A stretch of DNA of 64,000 nucleotides from Arthrobacter roseus (GTDB taxonomy: Bacteria > Actinomycetota > Actinomycetes > Actinomycetales > Micrococcaceae), in contig NZ_JAFBCU010000001.1 of NCBI RefSeq assembly GCF_016907875.1, forward strand, positions 310,001 through 374,000, written 5' to 3'. Of this stretch, positions 54,437 through 64,000 are shown piece after piece. Both the position numbers and the translations under genes were made by a program. The notes beneath the pieces were generated by a model that worked only from the letters and a program-made list of their open reading frames with translations, was not told the origin of the DNA and did no database searches. Positions within the stretch are counted from its first letter, which is position 1; each line of letters begins with the position of its first letter.

Positions 54437-54995
54437 GGATAATGAGCCGGCCGATGACACGAAGGACTCCGGTGAGCCGGAGTATTCTGAGATCGATGCG
54501 GCGCAAGCACTGCTCAACCGCATGCGAGAAGCATCAGTTGCACGGGGAAATACCAGGACACCGGCGGGTCGGCGTCGTCATCCAACGAAAGGTTCTCGGC
54601 AGGGGCGGAACGGTGGGGTGGCCGCAGGAGAATATGTTGGACGCGATCCTCAGGGACTCGGGACGGTGTTCAACCGCTTGTTGGGAGAACGTGGATGGAA
54701 ATCTCCAGTGGCCGTTGGATCGGTATTGTCTCGGTGGGATGAACTGGTGGGACCGGATGTGGCAGCTCACTGTCGTCCGGAAAGCTTCGAAAACAACACT
54801 GTCCAGGTCAGATGTGATTCGACCACGTGGGCCACTCAGCTGCGTCTTTTGAGAACAAGTCTGCTGCACCGCTTTGAGAAGGAGCTGGGTTCGGGCGTCG
54901 TCACGGTGATTGACGTCTTGGGCCCAACTGCGCCGAATTGGCGGCGCGGCAAACGCAGTGTCAATGGCAGAGGGCCACGGGACACGTACGGATAG
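54429..54995 (+). CDS. dciA: DUF721/DciA family protein, helicase loader candidate
   Basis: 188 residues. An acidic, disordered N-terminus and a basic linker lead to the DUF721 domain GLGTVFNRLLGERGWKSPVAVGSVLSRWDELVGPDVAAHCRPESF, with VQVRCDSTTWATQLRLLR. DciA proteins replace DnaC as DnaB loaders in most bacteria. The GTG at 54429 overlaps the recF stop by eight bases; a GTG at 54420 is the alternative. The recF-dciA-gyrB order is common to actinobacteria. Confidence 0.9.
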   Translation: MSEDNEPADDTKDSGEPEYSEIDAAQALLNRMREASVARGNTRTPAGRRRHPTKGSRQGRNGGVAAGEYVGRDPQGLGTVFNRLLGERGWKSPVAVGSVLSRWDELVGPDVAAHCRPESFENNTVQVRCDSTTWATQLRLLRTSLLHRFEKELGSGVVTVIDVLGPTAPNWRRGKRSVNGRGPRDTYG

Positions 54996-55159
54996 AGACC
55001 CCTCTGGTGTGCAGGAATGCCGCGCTCTGAGGACCGCCGTAGGGAGCTCAAGAAGGTCCGGGTATATACAGGGCCCCGTTTGGGGTGCTGAAAAGCGGTC
55101 TAAGCAAGGTTTCTTGACGTCTGGGACATGATTATGCATAAAGTCTCGACGCAACGCGG

Positions 55160-55165
55160 TAGAAT
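55160..55165 (+). promoter_or_regulatory. -10 element candidate upstream of gyrB
   Basis: TAGAAT is a good -10 hexamer about 110 bp before gyrB. A TTGACG/CATAAA pair with 17-bp spacing lies just upstream at 55114-55142. Either could drive gyrB and gyrA. Confidence 0.3.
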
Positions 55166-55277
55166 TATTGGAGAAGACGCCCCTCGAGAAGCACAACCGG
55201 ATACCGTATGTGGTCCCTTGTGCCTGCTCGTCGTCGTGCGTCGCCAGATGACCAAGACTAAGGAGTCGAAAGCGACT

Positions 55278-57338
55278 GTGGCTAACGACAACAACGTGGA
55301 CCTTTCCAGCCCGGGTGAGGCTACCAGCCCTCACGAATACGGTGCCAGCGACATTACGGTTCTCGAAGGTCTCGAGGCGGTACGCAAACGTCCCGGAATG
55401 TATATCGGTTCCACGGGTCCGCGCGGGTTGCACCACTTGGTTTCTGAAGTCGTGGACAACTCTGTTGATGAAGCACTGGCCGGGTATTGCGACCACATCG
55501 AGATCACGCTCCAGCACGACGGCGGCGTGAGTGTTGTTGATAACGGCCGCGGTATTCCGGTGGACATGCACCCCACCGAGGGCCGGCCCACAGTCCAGGT
55601 TGTTATGACCATCCTCCATGCGGGCGGTAAATTTGGCGGCGGTGGATATGCGGTTTCCGGTGGACTTCACGGTGTGGGTATATCTGTGGTCAATGCGCTT
55701 TCCGCCAGAGTTGAGACGGTCGTCCGCAGACAGGGTTTCACCTGGTACCAGTCGTTCGAGAACGGCGGCATGCCCAAGGGGGATCTCCGCAAGGGCGAAG
55801 CAACCGAGGAGACTGGAACCACTCAGACGTTCTACCCGGATGCGGGGATCTTTGATTCCGTCGAGTTCGACTTTGAGACGTTGCGGGCCCGTTTTCAGCA
55901 GATGGCCTTCCTCAACAAGGGTTTGCGCATCACCCTCACAGATGAGCGCCAAGTAGAGGTCGGCGATGAGGTAGCAGAAGACCTGGACGCTACAGATGTC
56001 GCAGAAGAAGTCAAAACTGCCGAGGAGCCAAAGTACCGTGTAGTGGATTACTGCTATAAGAACGGACTGCTGGATTACGTTAATCACCTGAACTCAGCAA
56101 AGCGCGTGGAAATTGTCCACGAAGATGTGATTGCGTTCGAAACCGAGGACACAGAGCGGAAAATTGCTCTGGAAGTCGCCATGCAATGGACCACGGCTTA
56201 CTCGGAGAGTGTTCATACTTACGCAAACACGATCAACACCCATGAGGGTGGTACCCACGAAGAGGGCTTCCGGGCAGCGTTGACGTCCCTGATCAACCGG
56301 TATGCGCGGGAAAAAGGAATTCTGAAGGAAAAGGAAGATAACCTCACGGGTGATGACATCCGTGAGGGCCTCACCGCGGTGATTTCTGTGAAAATGGCCG
56401 AACCGCAGTTTGAGGGACAGACCAAGACCAAACTCGGCAACTCCGAGGCCAAGGGCTTTGTCCAGCGCGCGGTCACGGATGAGCTTGGAGACTGGCTGGA
56501 ACGTAACCCTGTTTCGGGCCGAAATGTGATCCGGAAGGCGCAGCAGGCTTCGCAGGCCCGGCTCGCCGCCCGCAAGGCCCGTGACAACGCGCGCCGCAAG
56601 AGCCCGCTGGAGTCCTTCGGTATGCCGGGCAAGTTGTCCGATTGCTCCTCCAAAGATCCTGCCAAGTGCGAGGTCTACATTGTTGAGGGTGATTCCGCCG
56701 GCGGTTCAGCCAAGCGCGGACGTGATCCGCACACCCAGGCAATCCTTCCGCTGCGTGGAAAGATTTTGAATGTGGAGCGTGCACGGCTGGACCGGGCGCT
56801 CGGCAATACGGAAGTACAGTCGATGATCACGGCCTTCGGCACGGGGATCGGCGAGGACTTTGACCTGTCGAAGTTGCGTTATCACAAGATCGTGCTCATG
56901 GCCGACGCTGATGTCGACGGCCAGCACATCACCACGCTGCTCATGACACTGCTGTTCCGCTACATGCGTCCGTTGATCGAAAACGGGCACGTGTACCTGT
57001 CTCAGCCACCGCTCTACCGCATCAAATGGTCCAACCACGCGCACGATTACGTGTACAGCGATAAGGAACGAGACGCAGTCATCGCCAAGGGGTTGGCCAG
57101 CAACCAGCGACTGCCCAAGGACAACGGTATCCAGCGGTACAAGGGTCTCGGCGAGATGGATTACACGGAATTGTGGGATACCACCATGGATCCGGATCAC
57201 CGAACCCTGCTTCAGGTCACCATGGACGACGCTGCGGCCGCGGATGAGATTTTTGCGGTACTTATGGGTGAAGATGTGGAATCGCGCCGGAACTTCATCC
57301 AGCAAAACGCGAAAGACGTCAGGTTCCTTGACATCTGA
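55278..57338 (+). CDS. gyrB: DNA gyrase subunit B
   Basis: ATPase subunit of gyrase, 686 residues from the GTG at 55278 ([11 protein letters not shown]), which fits the N-terminus of Micrococcaceae GyrB; upstream in-frame ATGs (55128, 55248) add atypical residues. GHKL ATPase motifs: [81 protein letters not shown] and DADVDGQHI with metal-binding Asp. No visible changes at the aminocoumarin-contact sites. Confidence 0.97.
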   Translation: MANDNNVDLSSPGEATSPHEYGASDITVLEGLEAVRKRPGMYIGSTGPRGLHHLVSEVVDNSVDEALAGYCDHIEITLQHDGGVSVVDNGRGIPVDMHPTEGRPTVQVVMTILHAGGKFGGGGYAVSGGLHGVGISVVNALSARVETVVRRQGFTWYQSFENGGMPKGDLRKGEATEETGTTQTFYPDAGIFDSVEFDFETLRARFQQMAFLNKGLRITLTDERQVEVGDEVAEDLDATDVAEEVKTAEEPKYRVVDYCYKNGLLDYVNHLNSAKRVEIVHEDVIAFETEDTERKIALEVAMQWTTAYSESVHTYANTINTHEGGTHEEGFRAALTSLINRYAREKGILKEKEDNLTGDDIREGLTAVISVKMAEPQFEGQTKTKLGNSEAKGFVQRAVTDELGDWLERNPVSGRNVIRKAQQASQARLAARKARDNARRKSPLESFGMPGKLSDCSSKDPAKCEVYIVEGDSAGGSAKRGRDPHTQAILPLRGKILNVERARLDRALGNTEVQSMITAFGTGIGEDFDLSKLRYHKIVLMADADVDGQHITTLLMTLLFRYMRPLIENGHVYLSQPPLYRIKWSNHAHDYVYSDKERDAVIAKGLASNQRLPKDNGIQRYKGLGEMDYTELWDTTMDPDHRTLLQVTMDDAAAADEIFAVLMGEDVESRRNFIQQNAKDVRFLDI

Positions 57339-57394
57339 AGCCCTTACGTACGCCTGGATTAAAACTTTTCACGACTGTAGAACGGAAATGACCT

Positions 57395-59998
57395 ATGAGT
57401 GATGAGACTCCCGAAGACGTTACGGCCGCTGACGCACCTCTGGTCGGGGATGTCCTCACGGATCGTATTGAGCCTGTCGATCTCCAGACGGAGATGCAGC
57501 GTTCGTACCTCGATTACGCGATGGCCGTCATTGTGGGTAGAGCCCTACCTGACGTCCGCGATGGTCTAAAGCCGGTACACCGCCGGGTTCTGTATGCCAT
57601 GTTCGATGGCGGCTACCGCCCGGATCGGTCGTTCAACAAGTGTGCGCGCGTGGTCGGCGAAGTAATGGGTAATTATCACCCCCACGGTGACACCGCGATC
57701 TACGATGCACTGGTGCGCCTCATTCAGGACTGGACCATGCGGTATCCACTGGCCCTTGGTCAGGGAAACTTCGGGTCGCCAGGCAATGACGGCGCGGCCG
57801 CGCCTCGTTATACAGAAACGAAGATGGCTCAGCTTGCCATGGAAATGGTCCGGGATATCGACGAGGAAACCGTTGATTTCCAGGACAACTATGACGGCAA
57901 GAACCAGGAGCCGACGATCCTGCCGGCCCGGTTCCCGAACCTGTTGGTGAATGGTTCCTCGGGTATCGCCGTCGGAATGGCCACCAATATTCCGCCGCAC
58001 AACCTGCGGGAAGTCGGCGAAGGCGTCCAGTGGTTCTTGGAAAATCCGGAAGCCACTCGCGAGGAACTGCTTGAAGCGCTCATGCAGCGCATCAAGGGAC
58101 CGGATTTCCCCACCGGTGCACAGATCCTGGGCCGGAAGGGCATCGAGGATGCTTACCGTACCGGGCGCGGTTCCATCACCATGCGCGCTGTCGTGAGCGT
58201 CGAAGAGCTCCAGGGCCGTACTTGCCTGGTGATCACCGAACTGCCGTATCAGGCAAACCCGGACAATCTGGCTATCAAGATCGCCGAACTGGTCAAGGAC
58301 GGCAAGGTTCAGGGTATTGCCGACCTCAGGGATGAGACGTCCGGTCGTACGGGCCAGCGCCTTGTCGTGGTCCTCAAGCGCGACGCCGTAGCGAAGGTTG
58401 TTTTGAACAACCTGTACAAGCACACGCAACTGCAGGAAAACTTCAGCGCGAACATGTTGGCCATCGTGGACGGTGTCCCGCGCACGCTCTCCCTCGATGC
58501 GTTTATCCGTCACTGGGTCACACACCAGATGGATGTCATCATCCGACGTACGCGTTACCGTCTGCGGAAGGCGGAGGAGGCGGCCCACATCCTGCGTGGG
58601 CTACTCAAGGCCATGGACGCTCTGGATGAGGTCATCGCCCTGATCCGCCGCAGCTCAACCGTGGATGACGCACGGCGTGGTCTGATGGAGTTGCTGGACA
58701 TCGACGAAGTCCAGTCCCAGGCCATCCTTGACATGCAGCTCCGCCGTCTGGCCGCACTGGAGCGTCAGAAGATTCAGGATCAGCACGCAAAGCTGGAACA
58801 GGAAATCGCCGAGTACAACCGCATCCTTGCCTCTGATGAGGTCCGCCGCAGCATCATCAGAACAGAGCTTCAGGAAATCGTCGATAAGTATGGCGACGAT
58901 CGACGCGCCGAAATCATGCTCGGCTACGGCGGCGACATGAGCATGGAAGACCTCATCCCAGAAGAGGAAATGGTTGTCACCATTACGCGCGGCGGTTACG
59001 TCAAACGGACCCGGAGCGATAATTACCGGCAGCAGGCGCGCGGTGGCAAGGGAATCCGTGGTGCACAGCTGCGCGGCGACGACGTCGTCGAGCACTTCTT
59101 TGTGACGACCACGCATAATTGGCTACTGTTCTTCACTAACCTGGGCCGAGTTTACCGGGCCAAGGCGTACGAGTTGGTCGAAGCCGGACGCGATGCCAAG
59201 GGCCAACATGTGGCGAATCTGATGGCGTTCCAGCCGGATGAGAAAATTGCCCAGGTGCTGGAACTCAAGGATTACCAGCAGTCACCTTATCTGGTGCTCG
59301 CAACCAAGCGCGGATTGATGAAAAAGACAAGGTTGGAAGATTACGACACCAACCGTTCCGCGGGCGTTATAGCGATTAACCTGCGCGATGGCGACGAACT
59401 GGTCTCTGCTCAGCTGATCTCGGAGACAGATGACCTCATGCTGGTCTCCCGCAAGGGGCAGTCGCTACGCTTCACGGCAACCGATGAGGCGCTGCGCCCC
59501 ATGGGGCGGGCGACGTTGGGAGTTACGGGTATGAAGTTCCGACAGGACGATGAACTGCTGACGGCCGACGTCGTCACCGAGGATTCGTTTGTCTTTATTG
59601 TTACTGAAGGTGGGTACGCCAAACGCAGTTCCGTGGAACAATACCGGGTTCAGGGTAGGGGTGGTCTCGGGATCAAGGTGGCCAAACTTGCCGAAGTTCG
59701 CGGCGACCTCGTGGGCGCCATGGTGGTTCAGGAAAGCGATGAAGTCCTGGTGGTAATGCAGGGTGGCAAGGTGGTTCGGTCGGCTGTCACGGGAGTTCCT
59801 GCAAAGGGTAGAGACACCATGGGCGTGATCTTCGCGAAACCGGACAAGAAAGACCGAATCATCGCGGTGACCGCGAACAGTGAGCGAGGACTGGCTGAGA
59901 TCGAAGATGAAGACGACACCGGTGATGAAGTACCGTTGTCCCCAGAGAATGTGACCGAGCCTGAATCCGGGGCCGAAACTGATGGAGGCAACGAGTGA
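57395..59998 (+). CDS. gyrA: DNA gyrase subunit A
   Basis: DNA-cleaving subunit, 867 residues. Winged-helix and tower domains with [21 protein letters not shown] and the catalytic tyrosine in [11 protein letters not shown]. The quinolone pocket reads [15 protein letters not shown], with Thr at E. coli position 83 and Asp at 87. The C-terminal beta-pinwheel contains a GyrA-box-like [12 protein letters not shown] and further repeats, ending in an acidic tail. It starts 56 bp after gyrB and overlaps the next gene by four bases. Confidence 0.97.
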   Translation: MSDETPEDVTAADAPLVGDVLTDRIEPVDLQTEMQRSYLDYAMAVIVGRALPDVRDGLKPVHRRVLYAMFDGGYRPDRSFNKCARVVGEVMGNYHPHGDTAIYDALVRLIQDWTMRYPLALGQGNFGSPGNDGAAAPRYTETKMAQLAMEMVRDIDEETVDFQDNYDGKNQEPTILPARFPNLLVNGSSGIAVGMATNIPPHNLREVGEGVQWFLENPEATREELLEALMQRIKGPDFPTGAQILGRKGIEDAYRTGRGSITMRAVVSVEELQGRTCLVITELPYQANPDNLAIKIAELVKDGKVQGIADLRDETSGRTGQRLVVVLKRDAVAKVVLNNLYKHTQLQENFSANMLAIVDGVPRTLSLDAFIRHWVTHQMDVIIRRTRYRLRKAEEAAHILRGLLKAMDALDEVIALIRRSSTVDDARRGLMELLDIDEVQSQAILDMQLRRLAALERQKIQDQHAKLEQEIAEYNRILASDEVRRSIIRTELQEIVDKYGDDRRAEIMLGYGGDMSMEDLIPEEEMVVTITRGGYVKRTRSDNYRQQARGGKGIRGAQLRGDDVVEHFFVTTTHNWLLFFTNLGRVYRAKAYELVEAGRDAKGQHVANLMAFQPDEKIAQVLELKDYQQSPYLVLATKRGLMKKTRLEDYDTNRSAGVIAINLRDGDELVSAQLISETDDLMLVSRKGQSLRFTATDEALRPMGRATLGVTGMKFRQDDELLTADVVTEDSFVFIVTEGGYAKRSSVEQYRVQGRGGLGIKVAKLAEVRGDLVGAMVVQESDEVLVVMQGGKVVRSAVTGVPAKGRDTMGVIFAKPDKKDRIIAVTANSERGLAEIEDEDDTGDEVPLSPENVTEPESGAETDGGNE

Positions 59999-60501
59999 GC
60001 ACGTCGAACTCGAGTTCGCGGACCACTAGTGGATCCGGGCGTCCCTCAGGGGGACCACGCACTCCGGCACGGCCGGCACAGCGACCTTCCGGCGGTGGAT
60101 CTCGACCGAATTTGGTTCACCCAGCGCCGAAAGCGAAGGCCCGTAAAGCACGGCTCCTCGTCAGCAAAGTGGATCCGTGGTCTGTGCTCAAACTTTCGTT
60201 CCTTCTCTCAGTGGCGATTGGCATCGTCACCGTCGTTGCAGCGATCGTCCTCTGGACGGTTTTGGATCTCACGGGAATTTTTGACCGTGTGAATTCTTTG
60301 CTGGGGGACATCGCCGGTTCCGAAAGTGGCGGTTTCGACCTTCGTGAATATGCCTCGCTTGGTCAAGTGGTGTCGTTTGCAACCATCATCGCCGTGGTCA
60401 ATGTTGTGCTTTTAACGGCGCTGTCCATGCTCTCGGCGGTCCTTTACAATATCTCCGCTACGCTGGTCGGTGGCATCGGCGTTACCCTCACCGACGACTG
60501 A
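59995..60501 (+). CDS. DUF3566 membrane protein
   Basis: 168 residues, GTG start overlapping the gyrA stop (GTGA). A Ser/Gly/Pro-rich, basic N-terminus (to ~50) is followed by [47 protein letters not shown] and a second helix [35 protein letters not shown]. This is the conserved DUF3566 that follows gyrA across actinobacteria; function unknown. Confidence 0.92.
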   Translation: MSTSNSSSRTTSGSGRPSGGPRTPARPAQRPSGGGSRPNLVHPAPKAKARKARLLVSKVDPWSVLKLSFLLSVAIGIVTVVAAIVLWTVLDLTGIFDRVNSLLGDIAGSESGGFDLREYASLGQVVSFATIIAVVNVVLLTALSMLSAVLYNISATLVGGIGVTLTDD

Positions 60502-60502
60502 T

Positions 60503-60532
60503 TTGTTGATTGAGGAGCGTCTGCTGTAAAGT
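60503..60532 (+). promoter_or_regulatory. promoter candidate for tRNA-Ile
   Basis: TTGTTG (60503-60508) and TAAAGT (60527-60532) with an 18-bp gap; the tRNA begins 26 nt after the -10 hexamer. Confidence 0.45.
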
Positions 60533-60557
60533 CAGATCTCGGCCCGAGAGGGTATCC

Positions 60558-60631
60558 GGGCGTATAGCTCAGACGGTTAGAGCGCTTCGCTGATAACGAA
60601 GAGGTCCCAGGTTCAAGTCCTGGTACGCCCA
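60558..60631 (+). tRNA. tRNA-Ile (GAT)
   Basis: 74 nt with complete cloverleaf: acceptor GGGCGTA/TACGCCC, T arm GGTTCAAGTCC and anticodon loop CTGATAA. No CCA is encoded. Confidence 0.97.
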
Positions 60632-60660
60632 CGGAAACCGATTATTTGGAGGTAGCCACT

Positions 60661-60777
60661 GTGAAGAAGTTGTTGATTTTGGCAGCTGCGGCAGCAGGGG
60701 TTTTTACCTACCGCAAATGGAAGGAATCCGAGACTGAAAAGTCTGTCTGGAAAGAATCGACGGACACAGTCGAGTAG
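60661..60777 (+). CDS. DLW-39 family miniprotein
   Basis: 38 residues from a GTG after GGAGG: MKKLLILAAAAAGVFTYRKW, then a charged tail ending ESTDTVE. One membrane helix, then a short charged cytoplasmic tail. It matches the DLW-39 family of actinobacterial small proteins found between the two tRNAs downstream of gyrA. Function unknown. Confidence 0.88.
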   Translation: MKKLLILAAAAAGVFTYRKWKESETEKSVWKESTDTVE

Positions 60778-60797
60778 CCGAGTTGGCTACCAGCAGA

Positions 60798-60803
60798 TAT
60801 ACT
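60798..60803 (+). promoter_or_regulatory. -10 element candidate for tRNA-Ala
   Basis: TATACT lies 18 nt before tRNA-Ala; no good -35 hexamer is seen. Confidence 0.35.
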
Positions 60804-60820
60804 AAATCAGTTCTCTTCAC

Positions 60821-60893
60821 GGGGGCATGGCGCAATTGGTAGCGCACCTGCTTTGCAAGCAGGGGGTTAGGGGTTCGAGTCCCCTTGCCTCCA
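60821..60893 (+). tRNA. tRNA-Ala (TGC)
   Basis: 73 nt: acceptor GGGGGCA/TGCCTCC, anticodon loop TTTGCAA, T arm GGTTCGAGTCC. No CCA is encoded. Confidence 0.97.
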
Positions 60894-60903
60894 CCGTGAG
60901 TCT

Positions 60904-60937
60904 CGGAACGTAGCAGCCCTACGTTCCGGGATTTTTT
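60904..60937 (+). terminator. intrinsic terminator after tRNA-Ala
   Basis: CGGAACGTAG and CTACGTTCCG (10-bp stem, 5-nt loop) followed by GGATTTTTT. Confidence 0.9.
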
Positions 60938-61095
60938 GTTAAGCTTTTCTTGGCCGAGATCACCCCCTCCCGACCTGATCAGGGGTTGTAGAGGGTGATA
61001 TCGACGAGAAACCCTGACGTCGGCCGGAGCTTGGGCCCGCGACCCTGGACGCGTCTAAGAACTTCCTGCGTGGACAGGACCACTAAAGTGAAACC

Positions 61096-62007
61096 GTGAT
61101 CATTTTCCTCGCGACGCTGGGCGTTATCGGAGTAGCAGCTTCTGGGCCCATTATGGCGGCAACGGCCGCACCAGCACTGGCCATAGCTTTCTGGCGCAAC
61201 GGCCTCGGTGCGCTGATCATGGGGGCTCCCGCCGCGGTGCGGAATCGCCACGAATTTAGGGCGCTCACCCGTCAGGACTACATGTGGACTGGTGCGGCAG
61301 CCGTTGCGTTGGCACTGCACTTTGCATGCTTCATCACCGCGCTGAAGATGACCACCGTGGCAGCCGCGACAGCACTCGTATGCTTGCAGGCGGCCTGGAT
61401 TGCGATCTTCAACCTCATCGGCGGGCAGCGAAGCTCCTCCCGGACCGTTGCGGGGCTGACGCTGGCCTTTCTTGGGGTTGTTGTTATCTCCGGCTTTGAC
61501 CTGGGTCTTTCCCGTCGGGAGGCTGTCATTGGGGATATTCTGGCCATCGCCGGCGGTGCGCTAGCTGGCCTTTACACCATGGCTGGCGCCCGTGCCCGCA
61601 GAAGCATGAGCACGGGAACCTACACGACCATTTGTTACGGCGTGTGCGCGGTCATCCTCCTGGCCATGTGTTTCATCTTTCGGCAGCCGGTGACCGGTTT
61701 TCCTCCCATCGTCTGGTTCGGGATTCTCGCTGTCACGCTCGTAGCGCAAATTATGGGTCACACCGTGTTCAATCACCTGCTCGCCGTGTTGAGCCCCCTG
61801 GTGGTCTCCATGATCATCCTGCTGGAGATCCCGGGCGCAGCTCTTCTGGCAGCAATATTCTTGGATGAAAAGTTACCTGCGTGGACCGCCGTCGGCCTGG
61901 GTCTGATCCTTATGGGGCTGGCGATCGTTGTCCTGGGCCAGCCCCGACGTCGGCCGCTTCCGCCTCCGGATACCGTGGCGGCACCCATGCCGGAACCGGA
62001 GACCTAG
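61096..62007 (+). CDS. EamA/DMT-family transporter
   Basis: 303 residues, ten predicted helices in two EamA repeats. Typical positions are the early FWRNGLGALIMGAP, the end of repeat one with ALVCLQAAWIAIFNLI, and MGHTVFNHLLAVLSPLVVSMIILLEIPGAALLAAIFLDEKL in repeat two. Members export metabolites or amino acids; substrate unknown. GTG start without a strong ribosome binding site. It converges with the next gene across a hairpin. Confidence 0.88.
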   Translation: MIIFLATLGVIGVAASGPIMAATAAPALAIAFWRNGLGALIMGAPAAVRNRHEFRALTRQDYMWTGAAAVALALHFACFITALKMTTVAAATALVCLQAAWIAIFNLIGGQRSSSRTVAGLTLAFLGVVVISGFDLGLSRREAVIGDILAIAGGALAGLYTMAGARARRSMSTGTYTTICYGVCAVILLAMCFIFRQPVTGFPPIVWFGILAVTLVAQIMGHTVFNHLLAVLSPLVVSMIILLEIPGAALLAAIFLDEKLPAWTAVGLGLILMGLAIVVLGQPRRRPLPPPDTVAAPMPEPET

Positions 62008-62035
62008 GGGCCCCGACCGGACAGGGCAGGAAAAA

Positions 62036-62060
62036 GGCCCGCACAGTTGCTGTGCGGGCC
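62036..62060. terminator. bidirectional terminator between EamA gene and convergent gene
   Basis: GGCCCGCACAG and its complement form an 11-bp stem with a 3-nt loop. Five A precede it, giving a U tract for the minus-strand gene. Confidence 0.82.
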
Positions 62061-62077
62061 TCTTGGCGTTCTTTGTC

Positions 62078-62881
62078 TTAGTCCTTCTTTGCGTCCTTGA
62101 CTGCGTCTTCAGCCTTTCGAGCTGCGCTGCGGGTTCCAGCCTTCGTGGCCTCCGCTCCGTCTTTGGATGCATCCGCTACCTTGTCCGCGGCTTTGTCAGC
62201 ATCGGACTTATCCGGCCCACCGGTAGTAGCGGGAGAAACCGGGGCAGCGGGTGCTTCCGTTGTTGCTGGCTCTGCTGTTACCGGCGTCGGAGTCTTCCAC
62301 GGGTCCTCAACGGGACGTGATGCCTTCCAGACGGCAACCCCGGCTGCAACAGCGGCGGCCAGAATGCCAAAGATCAGCCAGCCTTTGCCCTTGCCGCGAG
62401 TATCGCGTTTCTTCAAATCCTTGGCGGCCCTCTTAGCGGCATCAGTAGCCGCCTTGCGTGCCTGCTTAACTGCCTTCTTGTTGCCCGTCATCTTGACGAC
62501 GGCGGCCTCGACACGCGGCGAAACCTTAGCCTTGCTGAGGGTGCGTGACAGGTGGTCCGCGCCCTCACCCAGACTGCGTGAAAGCGAGGGAATGTACTCA
62601 TCCACGACCTTGTTGCGGGCATGGTCCACAGCAGGTGCCGTTTTGGCGAGTCCCTCCTGAAGCTTGGGCGTCACAGCGCTGACACCAACAGATAGGCCAT
62701 CAGCCGCCCGCTTGATACCATCCTGAATTTTCGGCGAAGCGGTTTCAATACCCTTCTCCAGCCGCGGAACAGCCCAGTCCATCGCAGATGCGACTTTGGG
62801 AGTTGCCCAGTCGCGAGCATTTTCGACACCGGTTGTAAGCGTGTTCTCAAACTCACTGGCTACACGTGCAGATTTCTTCAT
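62078..62881 (-). CDS. long helical protein with one membrane anchor, unknown function
   Basis: 267 residues. Residues 1-130 form a run of amphipathic helices with repeats such as WATPKVASAMDWAVPRLEKGIETASPKIQDGIKRAADG, like an apolipoprotein or coiled-coil protein. A basic stretch (KRAAKDLKKRDTRGKGKG) precedes one helix (WLIFGILAAAVAAGVAVWKAS), and the tail is rich in Pro, Ala and charged residues. Similar Micrococcaceae proteins occur at this place near the origin. No function is known. Confidence 0.75.
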   Translation of the reverse strand: MKKSARVASEFENTLTTGVENARDWATPKVASAMDWAVPRLEKGIETASPKIQDGIKRAADGLSVGVSAVTPKLQEGLAKTAPAVDHARNKVVDEYIPSLSRSLGEGADHLSRTLSKAKVSPRVEAAVVKMTGNKKAVKQARKAATDAAKRAAKDLKKRDTRGKGKGWLIFGILAAAVAAGVAVWKASRPVEDPWKTPTPVTAEPATTEAPAAPVSPATTGGPDKSDADKAADKVADASKDGAEATKAGTRSAARKAEDAVKDAKKD

Positions 62882-62977
62882 AACTACCTCCCGAGGAATA
62901 CAGCGGTTCCTCCAAGACTACGTGGTCATCGCGAGCGGTGCTATTTGTTCGGGGGATGTCCGTGAAAGAATGTACAC

Positions 62978-63520
62978 ATGACTGCCATACCAACAGCAAA
63001 AGCGACCATTTCCACGAACCAAGGCGATATTGTGGTCAACCTCTTTGGGAACCACGCGCCAAAAACGGTCAAGAACTTCATTGGCCTGGCAACAGGCGAG
63101 CAGACCTGGACCCATCCGGGTACGGGCAAGGAATCCAACGAGCCGCTATACGACGGAACGATCTTTCACCGCATTATCAAGGACTTTATGATCCAGGGCG
63201 GGGACCCACTCGGTCAGGGCACCGGCGGCCCGGGATACCAGTTCGATGATGAAATTAATCCGGATCTGAACTTCAACGAGCCGTACAAGTTGGCTATGGC
63301 CAACGCAGGCCTTCAGGGCGGACGCGGGACCAACGGGTCACAGTTCTTCATCACCAGCACGCCCACCACGTGGCTTCAGGGCAAGCACACCGTTTTCGGT
63401 GAGGTAGCGGATGAAGCCTCAAGGGAAGTGGCGGACAAGTTGAATTCCGTAGCTACTTCTCGCGGTGACAAACCACAGGAAGATGTTGTCATCAACACCA
63501 TCACGGTGGAACAGCTCTAG
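62978..63520 (+). CDS. ppiA: peptidyl-prolyl cis-trans isomerase, cyclophilin type
   Basis: 180 residues, cytoplasmic (no signal). The catalytic arginine is in DGTIFHRIIKDFMIQGGDP, with GRGTNGSQFFITSTPTTWLQGKHTVFGEV completing the active site; the usual Trp for cyclosporin binding is in TTWLQGKH. It accelerates proline isomerisation in protein folding. The ATG is at 62978; the next gene is a rhomboid protease, an arrangement common in actinobacteria. Confidence 0.95.
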   Translation: MTAIPTAKATISTNQGDIVVNLFGNHAPKTVKNFIGLATGEQTWTHPGTGKESNEPLYDGTIFHRIIKDFMIQGGDPLGQGTGGPGYQFDDEINPDLNFNEPYKLAMANAGLQGGRGTNGSQFFITSTPTTWLQGKHTVFGEVADEASREVADKLNSVATSRGDKPQEDVVINTITVEQL

Positions 63521-63536
63521 CTTCACCATCAGGAAG

Positions 63537-63574
63537 CGGATCTCGGCTGTGAATTCCTCGCCGGGATCCGTTTT
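63537..63574 (+). terminator. intrinsic terminator after ppiA
   Basis: CGGATC-t-CGGC pairs with GCCG-g-GATCCG around a 12-nt loop and is followed by TTTT. Confidence 0.75.
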
Positions 63575-63592
63575 CAACGTTAAGGACTGAAC

Positions 63593-64000
63593 ATGACCAG
63601 TGAACCCGCCTCCCATGCCGACGAGGCCCCTGTCTGCCCACGTCATCCCGACAAGGTCAGCTACGCACGCTGCCAACGATGCGGCCGGCCTGCCTGCGGC
63701 GAGTGCCAAGTCAGCGCATCGGTAGGGTTCCAATGCGTTGACTGTGTCCGAGAAGCAAAGCGCTCGAGGCCACAACAGCAAAGCGTCTATGGCGGTGCGG
63801 TGACTACGGGCAAGCCCGTAGTCACCATCACCATTATGGTGTTGTGCGGAATTTTCTTTGCGCTGCAGTTTCTGGTGCCGGGATTCACGCGGGCACTGGT
63901 GTTTGCGCCGCTCTATGTCATGGACGTTCCGGGCTACATGTCATACCCATTCGAGCCCTGGAGAATGCTGACCAGCGCATTCCTTCACTCGCCAGGTTTT
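63593..64000 (+). CDS. rhomboid-family intramembrane serine protease, 3' end outside the window
   Basis: 136 codons are in view from the ATG at 63593. The N-terminus has a small zinc-binding module (CPRHPDKVSYARCQRCGRPACGECQ, then CVDC), followed by the first membrane helix (ITIMVLCGIFFALQFL) and the loop ending EPWRMLTSAFLHSPGF, which corresponds to the conserved WRxxTxxFLH of rhomboids. The catalytic GxS and His lie beyond the window, so activity cannot be judged. Confidence 0.88.
   Translation, partial: MTSEPASHADEAPVCPRHPDKVSYARCQRCGRPACGECQVSASVGFQCVDCVREAKRSRPQQQSVYGGAVTTGKPVVTITIMVLCGIFFALQFLVPGFTRALVFAPLYVMDVPGYMSYPFEPWRMLTSAFLHSPGF

Noticed and set aside
54534-56087. 517-codon minus-strand frame across dciA and gyrB
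   Set aside because: Fully antisense to well-supported genes, with atypical composition; a shadow.
57695-57740. Quinolone-resistance mutation in GyrA
   Set aside because: Thr at the E. coli 83 position with Asp at 87 looks like the natural state of this lineage, so no resistance is inferred.
57566-58588. 340-codon minus-strand frame inside gyrA
   Set aside because: Antisense to gyrA with no ribosome binding site or recognisable domain.
1-64000. CRISPR arrays or a prophage
   Set aside because: No regularly spaced direct repeats, cas genes, integrase or phage structural genes were seen; the only repeated units are the two IS copies, the two palindromic elements and parS sites.

Overview
The window is a high-GC actinobacterial chromosome segment that crosses the replication origin. 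Gene order rnpA-rpmH-dnaA-dnaN-gnd-recF-dciA(DUF721)-gyrB-gyrA-DUF3566-tRNA-Ile-DLW39-tRNA-Ala, the mycothiol genes mshA and ino1, and the protein sequences point to the family Micrococcaceae (Arthrobacter-like). The genus is inference; no 16S rRNA gene is present.

Layout. (1) 1-6.4 kb is a decayed accessory zone: a partial FAD oxidoreductase, a DUF2975 membrane protein, remnants of a ParD/ParE toxin-antitoxin pair, a YozG-like HTH gene, and a HAD phosphatase split by an ISL3-family element with a perfect 8-bp target duplication. (2) 6.4-11.5 kb is an efflux module: a DrrAB-type ABC exporter divergent from a TetR regulator and an MMPL/RND exporter, with two palindromic operator candidates between them. 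(3) 11.5-21.4 kb holds a large unknown membrane protein, an MFS transporter, an ABC-F ATPase, RraA, and a two-component system next to a MacB-type ABC exporter; the histidine kinase carries an in-frame amber codon. (4) 21.4-31.7 kb holds an overlapping three-gene operon (GT87 glycosyltransferase, FemAB transferase, CrtI-like oxidoreductase), ino1, a frameshifted AbiEi/DUF559-type gene bracketed by inverted copies of a palindromic repeat, fhs, a phosphatase-like gene and mshA. (5) 31.7-34.1 kb is the 5' region of mshA, with small reading frames that have strong ribosome binding sites, a promoter candidate and hairpins; a second ISL3 copy has inserted into it. (6) 34.1-41.8 kb holds a histidine phosphatase, the CCA-adding enzyme, a Nudix hydrolase, murJ, a membrane protein with a kinase-like N-terminus, trxB and trxA. 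(7) 41.7-48.8 kb is the parS/parB/parA centromere region followed by rsmG-jag-yidC-yidD-rnpA-rpmH. (8) 48.8-60.5 kb is the origin and the dnaA-to-DUF3566 block. (9) 60.5-64 kb holds two tRNAs, a DLW-39 miniprotein, an EamA transporter, a helical membrane protein, a cyclophilin and the start of a rhomboid protease.

How the genes connect: ino1 makes inositol phosphate, the acceptor used by MshA for mycothiol, and TrxA/TrxB give the parallel thiol-redox system. ParA/ParB/parS, DnaA, DnaN, RecF, DciA and gyrase form the replication and segregation core. MurJ, the FemAB/GT87 operon and YidC serve envelope building. Mutational decay (two IS insertions, one nonsense codon, one homopolymer frameshift, toxin-antitoxin remnants) is concentrated in the accessory parts.

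The least explained features are the small-ORF leader upstream of mshA and the roughly 1.15-kb unit bounded by inverted palindromic repeats.
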